DNA of 64,000 nucleotides, taken from assembly GCA_024434165.1 (NCBI GenBank), contig QMIW01000023.1, forward strand, positions 1 to 64,000, written 5' to 3'. The translations under genes were made by a program, and so were the position numbers. Each line of letters begins with the position of its first letter. Position 1 is the first letter of the stretch. Below the pieces are notes generated by a model. That model was not told where the DNA came from. It did no database searches and saw only the letters and a list, made by a program, of their open reading frames with translations. This DNA comes from Chloroflexota bacterium. Its GTDB lineage: Bacteria; Chloroflexota; Anaerolineae; Anaerolineales; Villigracilaceae. Shown here in pieces: positions 17,235 through 26,073 of this stretch.

Positions 17235-19046
17235 ATGCCGCAACAAAAACAGGAACGATACGAAGAGTCTTATCTGTACAAAGTCCGTCATTCGGCGGCG
17301 CATGTGATGGCGCAAGCCGTGCTGGAGATGTTCCCCGACGGGAAGATCACCATCGGTCCGCCCGTGGAGAACGGCTTCTATTACGACTTCGATCTGCCGC
17401 GCACCCTGACGCCCGAAGACCTGGAAGCCATCGAAAAGCGGATGCGCCAGATCGTGCAGGGCAAGCACGAGTTCAAGAAGACGGTCATCTCGGCGGAGGA
17501 GGCGAAGAAAATCTTTGCCGACCAGCCGTATAAACTGGAGTTGATCGAAGGCTTGGAAAAAGGCGGCTTCGACGAATATGGCAATCCGTTAAATGAAAAG
17601 CCTGAAATCTCCATTTACCAGCACGATACGTTCACGGATTTGTGCCGCGGTCCGCATGTGGAGAACACGAAGGAGATCAAGCCCGATGCGTTCAAGTTAA
17701 TGTCCATTGCGGGCGCGTACTGGCGCGGCGACGAAAACAACAAGCAGCTGCAGCGCATCTACGGCACGGCATGGGAGAACAAAAAACAACTGGAGGAGTA
17801 TCTCCACCAATTGGAAGAGGCGAAGAAGCGCGACCATCGCAAACTGGGCAAGGAACTGGAGATCTTCATCTTCGATGAGGAGGTCGGTCCCGGTCTTCCC
17901 TTGTGGCTGCCCAACGGCGGCGTGATGATCGAAGAACTCGAAAAACTCGCCAAAGAGATGGAAGAGCGGGCGGGCTATGTGCGCGTCCGCACGCCAAGTG
18001 TGACGAAGGAAGACCTCTTCCTGCGTTCGGGGCACCTGCCCTACTACGCCGAAAGCATGTACCCGCCGATGGAACTCGAAGGCGTGAAGTATTACGTCAA
18101 GCCGATGAACTGCCCCATGCACCACAAAATCTTCGGCTCGAAGGGACGCTCCTACCGCGAACTTCCGCTGCGCCTCGCGGAATACGGAACGTGCTACCGC
18201 TACGAAAAATCGGGCGAACTGTTCGGCTTGATGCGCGTCCGTTCGATGCAGATGAACGACGCCCATATTTACGTCACGGAAGACCAGTTTGAGCAGGAAT
18301 TTCTGAGCGTGATTGACCTTTACCTGAAATACTTCGAACTGTTCGGCATCGAAAAATATGTGATGCGCTTCTCGAAGCACAGCAAGGCGGGCTTGGGCAA
18401 AAAGTATGTGGACAACGAGCGCCTCTGGGTCAAGACGGAGGACATGGTGCGCCGCGCCATGGATAATGGCGGCGTCCCGTATGTGGAAGTGGAAGACGAA
18501 GCCGCGTTCTACGGTCCGAAAATTGACGTGCAGATCTGGTCTGCCATCGGGCGCGAGTTCACGCTGGCAACGAACCAGGTGGACTTTGCCCAACCTGCGC
18601 GCTTCGATTTGAAGTTCACGAACAAGGACGGTCAAGACGAGGTGCCGCTGTGCATTCACCGCGCGCCGCTTTCCACGCACGAGCGCATGATTGGCTTCCT
18701 GCTGGAGCATTATGCGGGCAGCTTCCCTGTCTGGCTTTCGCCCGAACAAGTGCGCGTCATCTCCATTACGGATGCGCAGAACGATTACGCGGAAGGCATC
18801 GCAAAACAACTGCGCGAAAACGGAATCCGCGCCAGCGCCGACGTTTCCTCCCAGCGCATGAACGCCAAGATCCGCGAAGCCCAGTTGATGAAAGTCCCGT
18901 ATATGATCGTGGTTGGCAAAAACGAGATGGAAGCGGGACAAATCTCGCTCCGCGTGCGAGACGGCAGCCAGCAGAATGGGTTTGCCCTGAGCGAGTTCAT
19001 TGCGCGCGTGAAAGATCGGATTGCGAGAAGGGCAAGCGAGTTGTGA
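17235..19046 (+). CDS. thrS: Threonyl-tRNA synthetase lacking the TGS domain
   Basis: Charges tRNA-Thr with threonine. The 603-residue protein begins directly in the editing-type N2 region (HSAAHVMAQAV, where the HxxxH motif is seen; a later Cys-His is in LCRGPHVE). The class II catalytic core follows, with zinc ligands Cys in MNCPMHH and His in HRAPLSTHERM, and then the anticodon-binding domain from about 500. The N-terminal TGS domain of about 60 residues found in longer ThrRS is missing. GAAAGGAAG precedes the ATG. Expression is under the upstream T-box. Confidence 0.97.
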   Translation: MPQQKQERYEESYLYKVRHSAAHVMAQAVLEMFPDGKITIGPPVENGFYYDFDLPRTLTPEDLEAIEKRMRQIVQGKHEFKKTVISAEEAKKIFADQPYKLELIEGLEKGGFDEYGNPLNEKPEISIYQHDTFTDLCRGPHVENTKEIKPDAFKLMSIAGAYWRGDENNKQLQRIYGTAWENKKQLEEYLHQLEEAKKRDHRKLGKELEIFIFDEEVGPGLPLWLPNGGVMIEELEKLAKEMEERAGYVRVRTPSVTKEDLFLRSGHLPYYAESMYPPMELEGVKYYVKPMNCPMHHKIFGSKGRSYRELPLRLAEYGTCYRYEKSGELFGLMRVRSMQMNDAHIYVTEDQFEQEFLSVIDLYLKYFELFGIEKYVMRFSKHSKAGLGKKYVDNERLWVKTEDMVRRAMDNGGVPYVEVEDEAAFYGPKIDVQIWSAIGREFTLATNQVDFAQPARFDLKFTNKDGQDEVPLCIHRAPLSTHERMIGFLLEHYAGSFPVWLSPEQVRVISITDAQNDYAEGIAKQLRENGIRASADVSSQRMNAKIREAQLMKVPYMIVVGKNEMEAGQISLRVRDGSQQNGFALSEFIARVKDRIARRASEL

Positions 19047-19052
19047 GGGAGT

Positions 19053-19115
19053 AGAGATTGGAGATTGGGGACTGGGGACTGGAGACTGGAGAATTGGAGA
19101 ATTGGAGAATTGGAG
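19053..19115. repeat. GAGATTGG/GAGAATTGGA tandem repeat
   Basis: Low-complexity tandem units of 7-10 bases (GATTGGGGACTGG, then GAGAATTG four times) directly after thrS, running into its terminator. Confidence 0.75.
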
Positions 19116-19155
19116 AATTGGCGGAGGGCTGGAAGGCTCTCCGCCAATTTTTTCA
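19116..19155 (+). terminator. thrS terminator
   Basis: AATTGGCGGAG/CTCCGCCAATT stem with a 12-base loop and then TTTT. The 5' arm is built from the end of the preceding tandem repeat. Confidence 0.8.
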
Positions 19156-20202
19156 CGGCTTTATGTCCAGCGTAAATTCCCATGGACCTGGATGGATGTA
19201 TCCCAGCGCCTCAATGAACCGTTGAAACGCTTTCTGCTCCGTCATGCCTGGGGGAAGGCGGCGATAGACGGGACCCGCTCCATGGTCAACGACCTTCCAA
19301 TCCATGTCAATGCCCTGATCGAGAAGTTTTTTCCTGGCGGCTGCCAGTTCTTCCTCAGGAATGACTTCAGGCATGGATTGTTCCAGGTTCTGGATGGTCA
19401 ATGAGAGAACGCCGGGTTCTGCCGTTCCAAGCGGAAAAACGATCTTCACACATCTGCCCTTCTGAATCGGCGGCGACCAGTCCGGTTCGGCGCCTTTGCC
19501 CAAGTCACCGTAGTCAGAATCGAAGAGCAAGGCATAAGTACCCAGCCCAGACTCCCGTCCGCCGATTCGCAAAGTTGTACCTCCGCCGATCGTCCAATCC
19601 TTTTCGCTGGGTTTGACGTAACAAAGATAAACCTGCGTAGCGGCAGGCGTGACGACCAGACGGTCAAGCAGGATATCCACCCCATTGGCGGACACGGTCT
19701 CGTTTGGCTCAAGAATCAGGGCAGGATGAACGGGGATGTCGAGATTGAAAGCGAAAAAGGCTGGCGGCATCCCGCCTGAAAGAGAACCCACCGAGAACGA
19801 GAGCTGCCCGGTAAAGTGATCCCCCTCCAGCAGCTGTGCAGGCAAAACCTCGAGCAAAACAACGGAAGGATTCCCATCTGGAGAGAAGAATCCGTAGCCG
19901 GCGTTGACGAATTCATTTTCGGCAGTGACGAGCGAAATCCCATCGAGAGAAAACCCTTCCTCGCCGCCTGTGACAAGAAGCTTGAACACCAGGCGGGAGG
20001 CGTCTGCGTAATAGGATTCGATGTCCACGGTAAAGCCGTCGGCGGTTTGCGACGGGACATCGAGGCTTGCAAGAGGCGGCAGGTTGACGGTCATGCCCGG
20101 CACGCTATTCGGGCTTTGCCCGGCGGCGGTCATCATGCCGAACACAACCAGGATGATGGTTAGCAGCAGGGAAAATGCTCTCAGAAACGACTTTGATTCC
20201 AT
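19153..20202 (-). CDS. Secreted protein of unknown function, 349 residues
   Basis: The N-terminus is a signal peptide or anchor (LLLTIILVVFGMMTAAGQ). The rest looks like beta-sandwich domains: VDIESYYADASRLVFKLLV and, later, LRIGGRESGLGTYALLFDS. It ends with a mixed helical segment (ELAAARKKLLDQGIDMDWKVVDHG). It resembles the extracellular domains found on some anti-sigma-like and WD40-associated proteins, but I recognise no named family. GAGGAG lies seven bases before the ATG. It follows the WD40 gene after 11 bases, so the two probably form an operon and may interact. Confidence 0.75.
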   Translation of the reverse strand: MESKSFLRAFSLLLTIILVVFGMMTAAGQSPNSVPGMTVNLPPLASLDVPSQTADGFTVDIESYYADASRLVFKLLVTGGEEGFSLDGISLVTAENEFVNAGYGFFSPDGNPSVVLLEVLPAQLLEGDHFTGQLSFSVGSLSGGMPPAFFAFNLDIPVHPALILEPNETVSANGVDILLDRLVVTPAATQVYLCYVKPSEKDWTIGGGTTLRIGGRESGLGTYALLFDSDYGDLGKGAEPDWSPPIQKGRCVKIVFPLGTAEPGVLSLTIQNLEQSMPEVIPEEELAAARKKLLDQGIDMDWKVVDHGAGPVYRRLPPGMTEQKAFQRFIEALGYIHPGPWEFTLDIKP

Positions 20203-20213
20203 GGAAATCTCCT

Positions 20214-22697
20214 CTATGGTATAGGGAACATTATTCTTTCAAACAGGTCCAATACCTCCTGCGGCGGGATGTCCACTCGCTCGACGGGCAGGAAGGTTTG
20301 CGTGAAGAGGATGGTTTCCGTTCCGACGGAATTTTCCTCGAACGATTGAATCTTGACTTGCTGACCGGTCTGCATGTTGATCCACACGCGGCGGCCCAAA
20401 ATGACATCGTTATAACGAATGGAGACCAGCAGGCAGGGCGAGTCGTCTTCACAGGTGGTTTCCTCACGCTTGACATACCCGCCATTCCTCGATGCGAAAT
20501 CCAAATCAAGCAGAATCCAATCCAGGGAGAGACGGTACATGGGGAATTCCATCGTTTCGCCGGTGGACAGGTTCAGGCTGTGTGCGCCAACCGCGATGGT
20601 CTGTTGGAGAATGTTCCCATCCTCATCCCAATGCGTGACGAGATTCCGCGTGACCCAGCCTTCGGCGTCAATCTCGAACCATTGTTCCTCCCGGTAATAC
20701 GGCGGCGGATAATTCTGTCCCGGCTGGAGGTTCTCGGTGACGATCTCGCTGACGACGCGCACCCAGCCCGGTTCCTGAAGAATGGACTGATTGAGTTTGT
20801 CCGTCAACGCCTTCGCCTCCAAAAAGATCGGATCCTGCGAAGCGAACGCCGGCTCGGGCTGAGGTGTAAGTGTTTCTTCAGGCGCAGGGGTGCCGCCATG
20901 GCGCCACGGCGACGCAGGCAACTCGGTAAACATGGAGGCGACAACTCGAAACGGCAAGGACCACGGTCCGTAGGCGTTGTAGAAGATCCCCGTTACTTCG
21001 ATGTCAATCGGTTCATTTGGGACTTCGGAAAACAATAGCGAAGAAACAACCTTGTTCTTTTCGATAATATTTGTGGAGGTTCCCCCCGCCAAAGGCGAGT
21101 ACAGCATCACGCCGTTCAAGTATCCCTCCGAATCAAACTCGAAGAACAAGCCATCGGCGGTTTTCCGCACACCTGTGAGAGACAGGGTATAACCTTCCGC
21201 GTCAATTCCCAGATCGAGCGGCATGAACCCGTCCATTTGCAGTTCGCTTGGATCGAATGTGAACGTGCTGGGATTTTCAGAAAGGTCGAGCATCAGAGGC
21301 ATCCCATCCCGCAGCGGAAAACTCACCAGGTCAAGCATGATCTGCTCGCCCAATGGCAGGGGGACAGTCTGGTAAACGCGGGTCACGCTGATATCCATCG
21401 TCTCTGGCGTGATGTCTTCCAGCGGATAAATCCTGCCCTGCGAATCCATCATGATGACGTTCCACTTCCCTGCCACAGAATGTCTCGGTGTGTCGAAACG
21501 AAGCGACACTTGCAGGATCGTCCGCTCATCGGAAATCTGAACATCATCCAGTGTCAGCATCACGCCGCCGGTGCTCGCGCTTTCGATGTTGTCCCAACCG
21601 CGAAACGCCAGTTTGACATTGCCCGTGGAAACATCCCAAAAACGGATCGTGGATTGTACGTATTCTGCGTAACTGGTTTCGAGTGCGGCAATGGTGTTCA
21701 AATCGAACCAGCGCAGTTCTTTGTAAAGGATGCCGTCGTAAAAACCGAATGCGGACGACATTTCACCCGTATCGGCATCCCAGATACGGATCGCGCCGCT
21801 CGCCGTGGCAATCTGATCGCTGTTTGGCGACCAATCCAGCGCGCCCACGGAATTGAAGTGTGCGTTGATGAATCCCTGGCATAGATTATCCCGCACATCC
21901 CACACGCAGACTGTGCCGCCGAAATGCCCGGAGGCGATCCATTTTCCATCCGGTGACCACGCCACCTGCTGGGCGGGCTGCAAACGTTTGTCCCACAGGC
22001 GCACCCATTGGTTTGTATCCACCCGCCAGCGGCGCAAGCCGTAGCCAAGGTCACCCGTGGCGATCAGGCGCAAGCCATCCGGCGACCACGAGAGGTCGAA
22101 CGGAGGAACAAGAAAATCCTCCAGAGAAGCGGCTTCTTTTCCGTTTTCCACATCCATGATGGACAAGCCGCGTTCTGGAATTGAGAAGGCAATTTGTTTG
22201 CCGTCCGGCGACCACCCCAGCGCTCCTTCGGGGACAGCGCCTTGTGATTCGCTTTCGTATTCGTAGAGGATATTCCACGAATTCGTGTCCCAGACGGTCA
22301 CATGCAGGGATCCGATTTCGAGGTAATTGGGGATAACTGCGCTAGCCGCCAGTTTGCTTCCATCAGGCGAGAACCGCACCTGAAATATCCGCTCGCGCAG
22401 CGGCAGGCTGTGAATTTCCTCCAGGGTTTGCAGGTCGTACAAAATCAGGCTTTTCGAGGCGGCAATCGCAATTGTCCTCCCGTCTGCACTAATATCAAAT
22501 GCGTGGATCAAGCCCGGTACTTCCACCACGTCGTCTGGTTCGTCCGTTGGCATGGGCGCGGGGTCCGGGTAATCGCGGTAGGATGTGGAAAAACCGGCAA
22601 CCGATAGCGAAGGATGAGCAGCATACATCACGCCGGTCACGAGGAAGACCAGAAACAGCAAAATCAGAAGCGCTTTTAGAAATGGGGTCGGTTTCAC
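20214..22697 (-). CDS. Membrane-anchored WD40-repeat protein with C-terminal beta domains
   Basis: An 827-residue protein. One N-terminal transmembrane helix (ALLILLFLVFLVTGVMYA) is followed by a WD40 propeller (about 60-390), seen as repeated SPDG...WD motifs such as FSPDGSKLAA, GWSPDGKQIAFS, SWSPDGLRLIA and AWSPDGKWIASG. A beta-rich region follows (about 400-610), similar in style to the next gene's product, then a Pro-rich linker and a C-terminal domain of about 200 residues. GTG 22697 was chosen because AGGAGG sits five bases upstream; an ATG nine codons earlier lacks such a site. The propeller would face outside the membrane. The ligand is unknown. Confidence 0.85.
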   Translation of the reverse strand: MKPTPFLKALLILLFLVFLVTGVMYAAHPSLSVAGFSTSYRDYPDPAPMPTDEPDDVVEVPGLIHAFDISADGRTIAIAASKSLILYDLQTLEEIHSLPLRERIFQVRFSPDGSKLAASAVIPNYLEIGSLHVTVWDTNSWNILYEYESESQGAVPEGALGWSPDGKQIAFSIPERGLSIMDVENGKEAASLEDFLVPPFDLSWSPDGLRLIATGDLGYGLRRWRVDTNQWVRLWDKRLQPAQQVAWSPDGKWIASGHFGGTVCVWDVRDNLCQGFINAHFNSVGALDWSPNSDQIATASGAIRIWDADTGEMSSAFGFYDGILYKELRWFDLNTIAALETSYAEYVQSTIRFWDVSTGNVKLAFRGWDNIESASTGGVMLTLDDVQISDERTILQVSLRFDTPRHSVAGKWNVIMMDSQGRIYPLEDITPETMDISVTRVYQTVPLPLGEQIMLDLVSFPLRDGMPLMLDLSENPSTFTFDPSELQMDGFMPLDLGIDAEGYTLSLTGVRKTADGLFFEFDSEGYLNGVMLYSPLAGGTSTNIIEKNKVVSSLLFSEVPNEPIDIEVTGIFYNAYGPWSLPFRVVASMFTELPASPWRHGGTPAPEETLTPQPEPAFASQDPIFLEAKALTDKLNQSILQEPGWVRVVSEIVTENLQPGQNYPPPYYREEQWFEIDAEGWVTRNLVTHWDEDGNILQQTIAVGAHSLNLSTGETMEFPMYRLSLDWILLDLDFASRNGGYVKREETTCEDDSPCLLVSIRYNDVILGRRVWINMQTGQQVKIQSFEENSVGTETILFTQTFLPVERVDIPPQEVLDLFERIMFPIP

Positions 22698-22781
22698 ATG
22701 CACCTCCTGGACTCGCTGCATCATACCCAGCCAAGATTAATTCTGCCTGACGAATCCCCGACGATTCCCCGATGAGAATAA

Positions 22782-22810
22782 TGTGGCGCAAGATGACATC
22801 TTGCGTTACC
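22782..22810. repeat. GGCGCAAGATGACATCTTGCG palindrome
   Basis: A 29-base near-palindrome between the mevalonate kinase and WD40 genes. It has the same design as 16926 and 52618. Confidence 0.75.
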
Positions 22811-22814
22811 TAAC

Positions 22815-23780
22815 CTATTTGACCTCTGTGATGATCGTCCGCTTCGCCCCGGCAGAGATTAACGCCTGCGCCGCAGACTCCGCCCGCGCCTGCTCCACCA
22901 ATGCGATCATGTTCCCGCCCCTGCCTCCCCCGCTGAGTTTGGCGCCGAGCGCGCCAGCATCTTTTGCGGCAGCAACGAGGCGGTCCAACTCCGGCGATGA
23001 GACGGATAGTTGCTGCAGCAAGGCATGGTTGTGATCCATCAACTCGCCGAGCAGTTCGGGTTTGCCGCTTTCAATGGAACGGCGCGCAATGAGCGAGATT
23101 TGCGCGATCTCGTCGAAGATTTCTTCGCAGCGATTTGTGTCCTTCAGCCATAAACGCCGCACGTCCGCGACGGATTCCTTTGTTGGCGCGGGGATGCCCG
23201 TGTCGCCGATGACGATGGTGAACGGCTTGCCCGGCTTGAAGGTTTGGATGGGACGTCCCCTGGTGAAGTAGACTGGCATGTTATAGGTAATGACGGTGTT
23301 GTCAATCCCCGAAGGCGTGCCGTGATGCAGTTTTTCGATCTCGAAGACGAGGTCGTTGATCTGGTCGTTCGTAAGGGGAAGAAAGAGGAAAGAAGAAAGG
23401 GCGCGGATGAGCGCCACTGAAACCGCCGCGCCGGAGCCAAGCCCCGAAGCGACGGGGATGGTGGAGGAGATGTGAATCTCGATTCCGCCCTCACCCCTGC
23501 GCCCCTCACCCCCGGCCCCTCTCCCAAAGGGAGAGGGGGGCAAGAAGGGTGAGGATAAAACTTCCAGAATAACAGAACCAACTGGATGGTCGGGGGGAAG
23601 CGAGGCGAGTTCGGCGTGCAGGTCAATGACCGGGGCGTGGATCCAAATCCCGGCGGAGTCCGAGTCGCGGACTTCCACTTCCACCTGCACCTGATTGACA
23701 GGAACGGCAAGGGCGGGGCGGTTGTAAACGACGGCATGTTCGCCGAAGAGGATGATCTTGCCGGGCGCGGATGCTTTCAC
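22815..23780 (-). CDS. mvk: Mevalonate kinase (GHMP family) with in-frame repeat insertion
   Basis: Phosphorylates mevalonate with ATP in isoprenoid synthesis. KASAPGKIILFGEHAVVYNRPA at the N-terminus is the family's substrate-binding segment, PVASGLGSGAA (about 109-119) is the GHMP ATP loop, and AKLSGGGRGGNMIAL is the C-terminal motif. Residues about 76-99 (Pro/Gly/Arg-rich) come from a dispersed palindrome inserted before the ATP loop. The start is set at GTG 23780, which overlaps the ubiA stop (GTGA). It is the second gene of an isoprenoid operon. Other mevalonate-pathway genes are not in the window. Confidence 0.88.
   Translation of the reverse strand: MKASAPGKIILFGEHAVVYNRPALAVPVNQVQVEVEVRDSDSAGIWIHAPVIDLHAELASLPPDHPVGSVILEVLSSPFLPPSPFGRGAGGEGRRGEGGIEIHISSTIPVASGLGSGAAVSVALIRALSSFLFLPLTNDQINDLVFEIEKLHHGTPSGIDNTVITYNMPVYFTRGRPIQTFKPGKPFTIVIGDTGIPAPTKESVADVRRLWLKDTNRCEEIFDEIAQISLIARRSIESGKPELLGELMDHNHALLQQLSVSSPELDRLVAAAKDAGALGAKLSGGGRGGNMIALVEQARAESAAQALISAGAKRTIITEVK
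23487..23554. repeat. CCCTCACC/GGGTGAGG-type palindrome in frame in mvk
   Basis: Two CCCCTCACCCC arms and the CCCTCTCCC/GGGAGAGGG inner stem, as at 1269. It adds about 24 residues without breaking the frame. Confidence 0.85.
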
Positions 23781-24646
23781 GAGAGATAGAAAATCGCCAG
23801 AACGGCTGCCCCCCAAAGGATCATTGCAATCTGGAACGGACGGTCGGAGAGCAGGATCTCCTCCGGGGCGCCGCCCGCGTGTTTCACTTCGATCAGATAA
23901 AGGTACCGAAAGATGGCGTACACCACGAACGGGATGGTGAGCATCATGCTGTGGTTGTCCGGCAGGTTGGGCGCGGAGAAGGTGTACAGCGAATATGCCA
24001 CGATGGTCGTGCCGGAGACAATCATGATGTATTGATCGAGCAGCGGCAGGGTGTAGCCGTCGAGCACTTTGCGGTGCGAGCCTGCGCCGTGCGTGAGCAA
24101 TGCCAGTTCGGCGCGCCGCTTGCCGAAACCGAGGAAGAGCGAGAGCAGGGTCATCACCACATAGAGCCAGGGCGAGAAGCGTTCCACGTCAATCAGCGTG
24201 ACGCCCGCATGGACGCGCAGGACGAAGCCCGCTGCAATGATGAGCACGTCCAAGATCGGGATGTGCTTGAGCCATTTGGAATACGCCATGTTGATGAGGA
24301 AGTACAGCACGACGACAAATTCAAAACCGGGCGAAAGAAACCAGGCGAACGTGAATGTGACGGCGACCAGCAAAATCCCGGCGACCCATGCGGCGCTGAC
24401 GGGAAGTCTGCCGGATGCGATGGGGCGGTTCTTCTTTTCGGGATGCTGGCGGTCGGCTTCCACATCGGCGAGGTCGTTGAAGATGTAAACACTGGATGAA
24501 ATGAGGCAGAACAACGCAAAACCCGCGAGCGTGCGCAAAAAGGACTCGCCGTTCAGCAGTTGTTTATCGAAGACCAGCGCTGCGAAGACGAAGATGTTCT
24601 TCGTCCATTGGCGCGGGCGCATGGTTTTGAGCAGGGCGTTAAACAT
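23777..24646 (-). CDS. UbiA-family prenyltransferase, DPPR-synthase-like
   Basis: A 289-residue integral membrane enzyme with about eight or nine helices. MRPRQWTKNIFVFAALVF near the start and the first Asp motif NDLADVEAD are typical of the decaprenyl-phosphate phosphoribosyltransferase branch of UbiA. The second aspartate region is less canonical. That branch transfers phosphoribose to polyprenyl phosphate for arabinose-type envelope sugars; other UbiA roles cannot be excluded. It is translationally coupled to mvk downstream and divergent from tlyA with only 29 bases between starts. Confidence 0.85.
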   Translation of the reverse strand: MFNALLKTMRPRQWTKNIFVFAALVFDKQLLNGESFLRTLAGFALFCLISSSVYIFNDLADVEADRQHPEKKNRPIASGRLPVSAAWVAGILLVAVTFTFAWFLSPGFEFVVVLYFLINMAYSKWLKHIPILDVLIIAAGFVLRVHAGVTLIDVERFSPWLYVVMTLLSLFLGFGKRRAELALLTHGAGSHRKVLDGYTLPLLDQYIMIVSGTTIVAYSLYTFSAPNLPDNHSMMLTIPFVVYAIFRYLYLIEVKHAGGAPEEILLSDRPFQIAMILWGAAVLAIFYLS

Positions 24647-24663
24647 GGGGCTATTTTACCTGA

Positions 24664-24669
24664 TACAAT
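24664..24669 (+). promoter_or_regulatory. -10 box of tlyA, implying a leaderless transcript
   Basis: TACAAT ends six bases before the tlyA ATG at 24676, so transcription should start at or next to the first codon. No ribosome binding site fits between. A convincing -35 box was not found. Confidence 0.5.
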
Positions 24670-24675
24670 ATTTTC

Positions 24676-25497
24676 ATGCCCAAGGTTCGTCTGGATGTCC
24701 TGCTGGTGGAAAGAGGATTAGCCGACTCGCGCGCGAAGGCGCAGGCGTTGATCATGGCGGGACAGGTGCGAGTCGCGGGTCAGGTCGCGCTCAAACCTGC
24801 CACCCCTGTTCCAGCCGATTCCCCGCTGACGGTGGATGCCGGTCCGCGCTTTGTTTCGCGCGGCGGCGAAAAACTGGAAGGCGCGCTGGATGCCTTCGGC
24901 ATTGACGTGAGCGGCTTCACCTGCGCCGACGTGGGCGCATCCACCGGCGGCTTCACCGATTGCCTGCTCCAGCGCGGCGCGGCGAAAGTCTACGCGATTG
25001 ACGTGGGCAAGGGGATTCTGCATTGGAAATTACGAAATGATCCGCGCGTAATGGTGATGGAAGAAACGAATGCGCGCTTTGTGGAATCGCTGCCGGAGCC
25101 GGTGGATTTGGTGACGGTGGATGCGTCGTTTATTTCGTTGAAGGTGTTGCTGCCAGTCATTAAAAAGTGGTTTTCCTTCTTTCCTCTTTCCTCTTTCGAT
25201 GAAGGAAAGAAGAAAGAAGAAAGAGGGATCGTTGCATTGATAAAACCCCAATTCGAGGCGGGCAAAAAGGAGGTCTCACGCGGCGATGGTGTCATCCGCG
25301 ACCCGGAAGTGCATCGGCAAGTGCTGGTGGATGTGCTGACTTTTGCAAAAAACGAAGGACTTGGTTTGCGCGGATTGGTCCGGTCGCCGCTGCTGGGACC
25401 GAAAGGCAATGCGGAGTTTTTGGTCTGGCTGGGGCTGGAACCGAATGAGGCAATGACCGCGGATTTGGTGGAGCGTTGTCTGCCGGTTGACGATTGA
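24676..25497 (+). CDS. tlyA: TlyA-family rRNA 2'-O-methyltransferase with in-frame repeat insertion
   Basis: A 273-residue protein. An N-terminal S4 RNA-binding domain (1-60, VRLDVLLVERGLADSRAKAQ) precedes an FtsJ-like methyltransferase with SAM motif DVGASTGGFTD (85-95) and VDASFISLK (148-156). Family members methylate 16S and 23S rRNA riboses; some also act as haemolysins. Residues 165-184 (Phe/Ser/Lys/Glu-rich) are encoded by a CTTTC/GAAAG palindrome between two conserved strands where relatives have a short loop. The conserved KPQFEAG resumes after it, so the reading frame is preserved. Confidence 0.9.
   Translation: MPKVRLDVLLVERGLADSRAKAQALIMAGQVRVAGQVALKPATPVPADSPLTVDAGPRFVSRGGEKLEGALDAFGIDVSGFTCADVGASTGGFTDCLLQRGAAKVYAIDVGKGILHWKLRNDPRVMVMEETNARFVESLPEPVDLVTVDASFISLKVLLPVIKKWFSFFPLSSFDEGKKKEERGIVALIKPQFEAGKKEVSRGDGVIRDPEVHRQVLVDVLTFAKNEGLGLRGLVRSPLLGPKGNAEFLVWLGLEPNEAMTADLVERCLPVDD
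25171..25226. repeat. CCTTCTTTCCTCTTTC/GAAAGAAGAAAG palindrome in frame in tlyA
   Basis: A homopurine/homopyrimidine imperfect palindrome around CGATGA. It adds about 19 codons to tlyA. Confidence 0.75.
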
Positions 25498-25592
25498 CAA
25501 TGGACCATAGACGATGGACAATAGATAATAGACAATGGACGATGGAATAGTACGGGCAAATTGGGCGATGGGCAGCGGTCCATTGTCTATGG
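25490..25592. repeat. GACAATGGACGATGG repeat after tlyA
   Basis: Tandem units of GACGATGGA and GACAATAGA, then a distant inverse GTCCATTGTCTATGG. It begins in the last tlyA codons. It is related to 11913-11978. Confidence 0.75.
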
Positions 25593-25604
25593 TTATGGAG
25601 AAAA

Positions 25605-26027
25605 ATGAACTGCCCCAAATGCAATTCTGATCTGACGAAAAAATTCTACAAGGGAATGTTCGAGGTGGAATCCTGCCCGAACTGCCGGGGCATGTGGCTG
25701 GATTTCAACGAACTGGACAAACTGGAAGATGTGGTCTTCGACGAAGACCCACACAAAGGCTCGCTGGTGCATTTCCAAACGCGGACGGAATTCCCCTGTC
25801 CGCATTGCGGGTCAAAACTGGATGAGTTTCAATACCGCCTCTACGATTTGAGGCTGGATACCTGCACGGAAAACAATCACGGCTTCTGGCTGGATGCGGG
25901 GGAGGATGAGCGGGTCCTGGAAGCCATGCAAAAGCGGGCGGGCGATATGCAAAGAAAGTTCAGCGCCGAGGCGGAGTGGAAGCAAATCCTCAAAGAGATG
26001 CACGCCTTTTTTGGGAAGAAGAAGTAA
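25605..26027 (+). CDS. Double zinc-ribbon protein (TFIIB-type)
   Basis: A 140-residue protein with two zf-TFIIB-like modules: MNCPKCNSDL...CPNCRGMWLDFNELDKL at 1-42 and FPCPHCGSKL...TCTENNHGFWLDAGEDE at about 64-104. In each, CxxC pairs are followed by the characteristic WLD or FWLD with a helix. The second module keeps C-x2-C but has CTENNHG in place of the second CxxC, so one metal site may be altered. The C-terminus is a charged helix. Role unknown; such small proteins often accompany RNA or DNA handling. Confidence 0.8.
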   Translation: MNCPKCNSDLTKKFYKGMFEVESCPNCRGMWLDFNELDKLEDVVFDEDPHKGSLVHFQTRTEFPCPHCGSKLDEFQYRLYDLRLDTCTENNHGFWLDAGEDERVLEAMQKRAGDMQRKFSAEAEWKQILKEMHAFFGKKK

Positions 26028-26073
26028 GCCGCGCTTCAATGGGACTGGCGAAAAGGAAGCGGACTGCCAAGTG

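Noticed and set aside
20175-21038. Plus-strand frame opposite the WD40 gene
   Set aside because: No motif and no ribosome binding site; the minus strand carries repeated SPDG/WD motifs.
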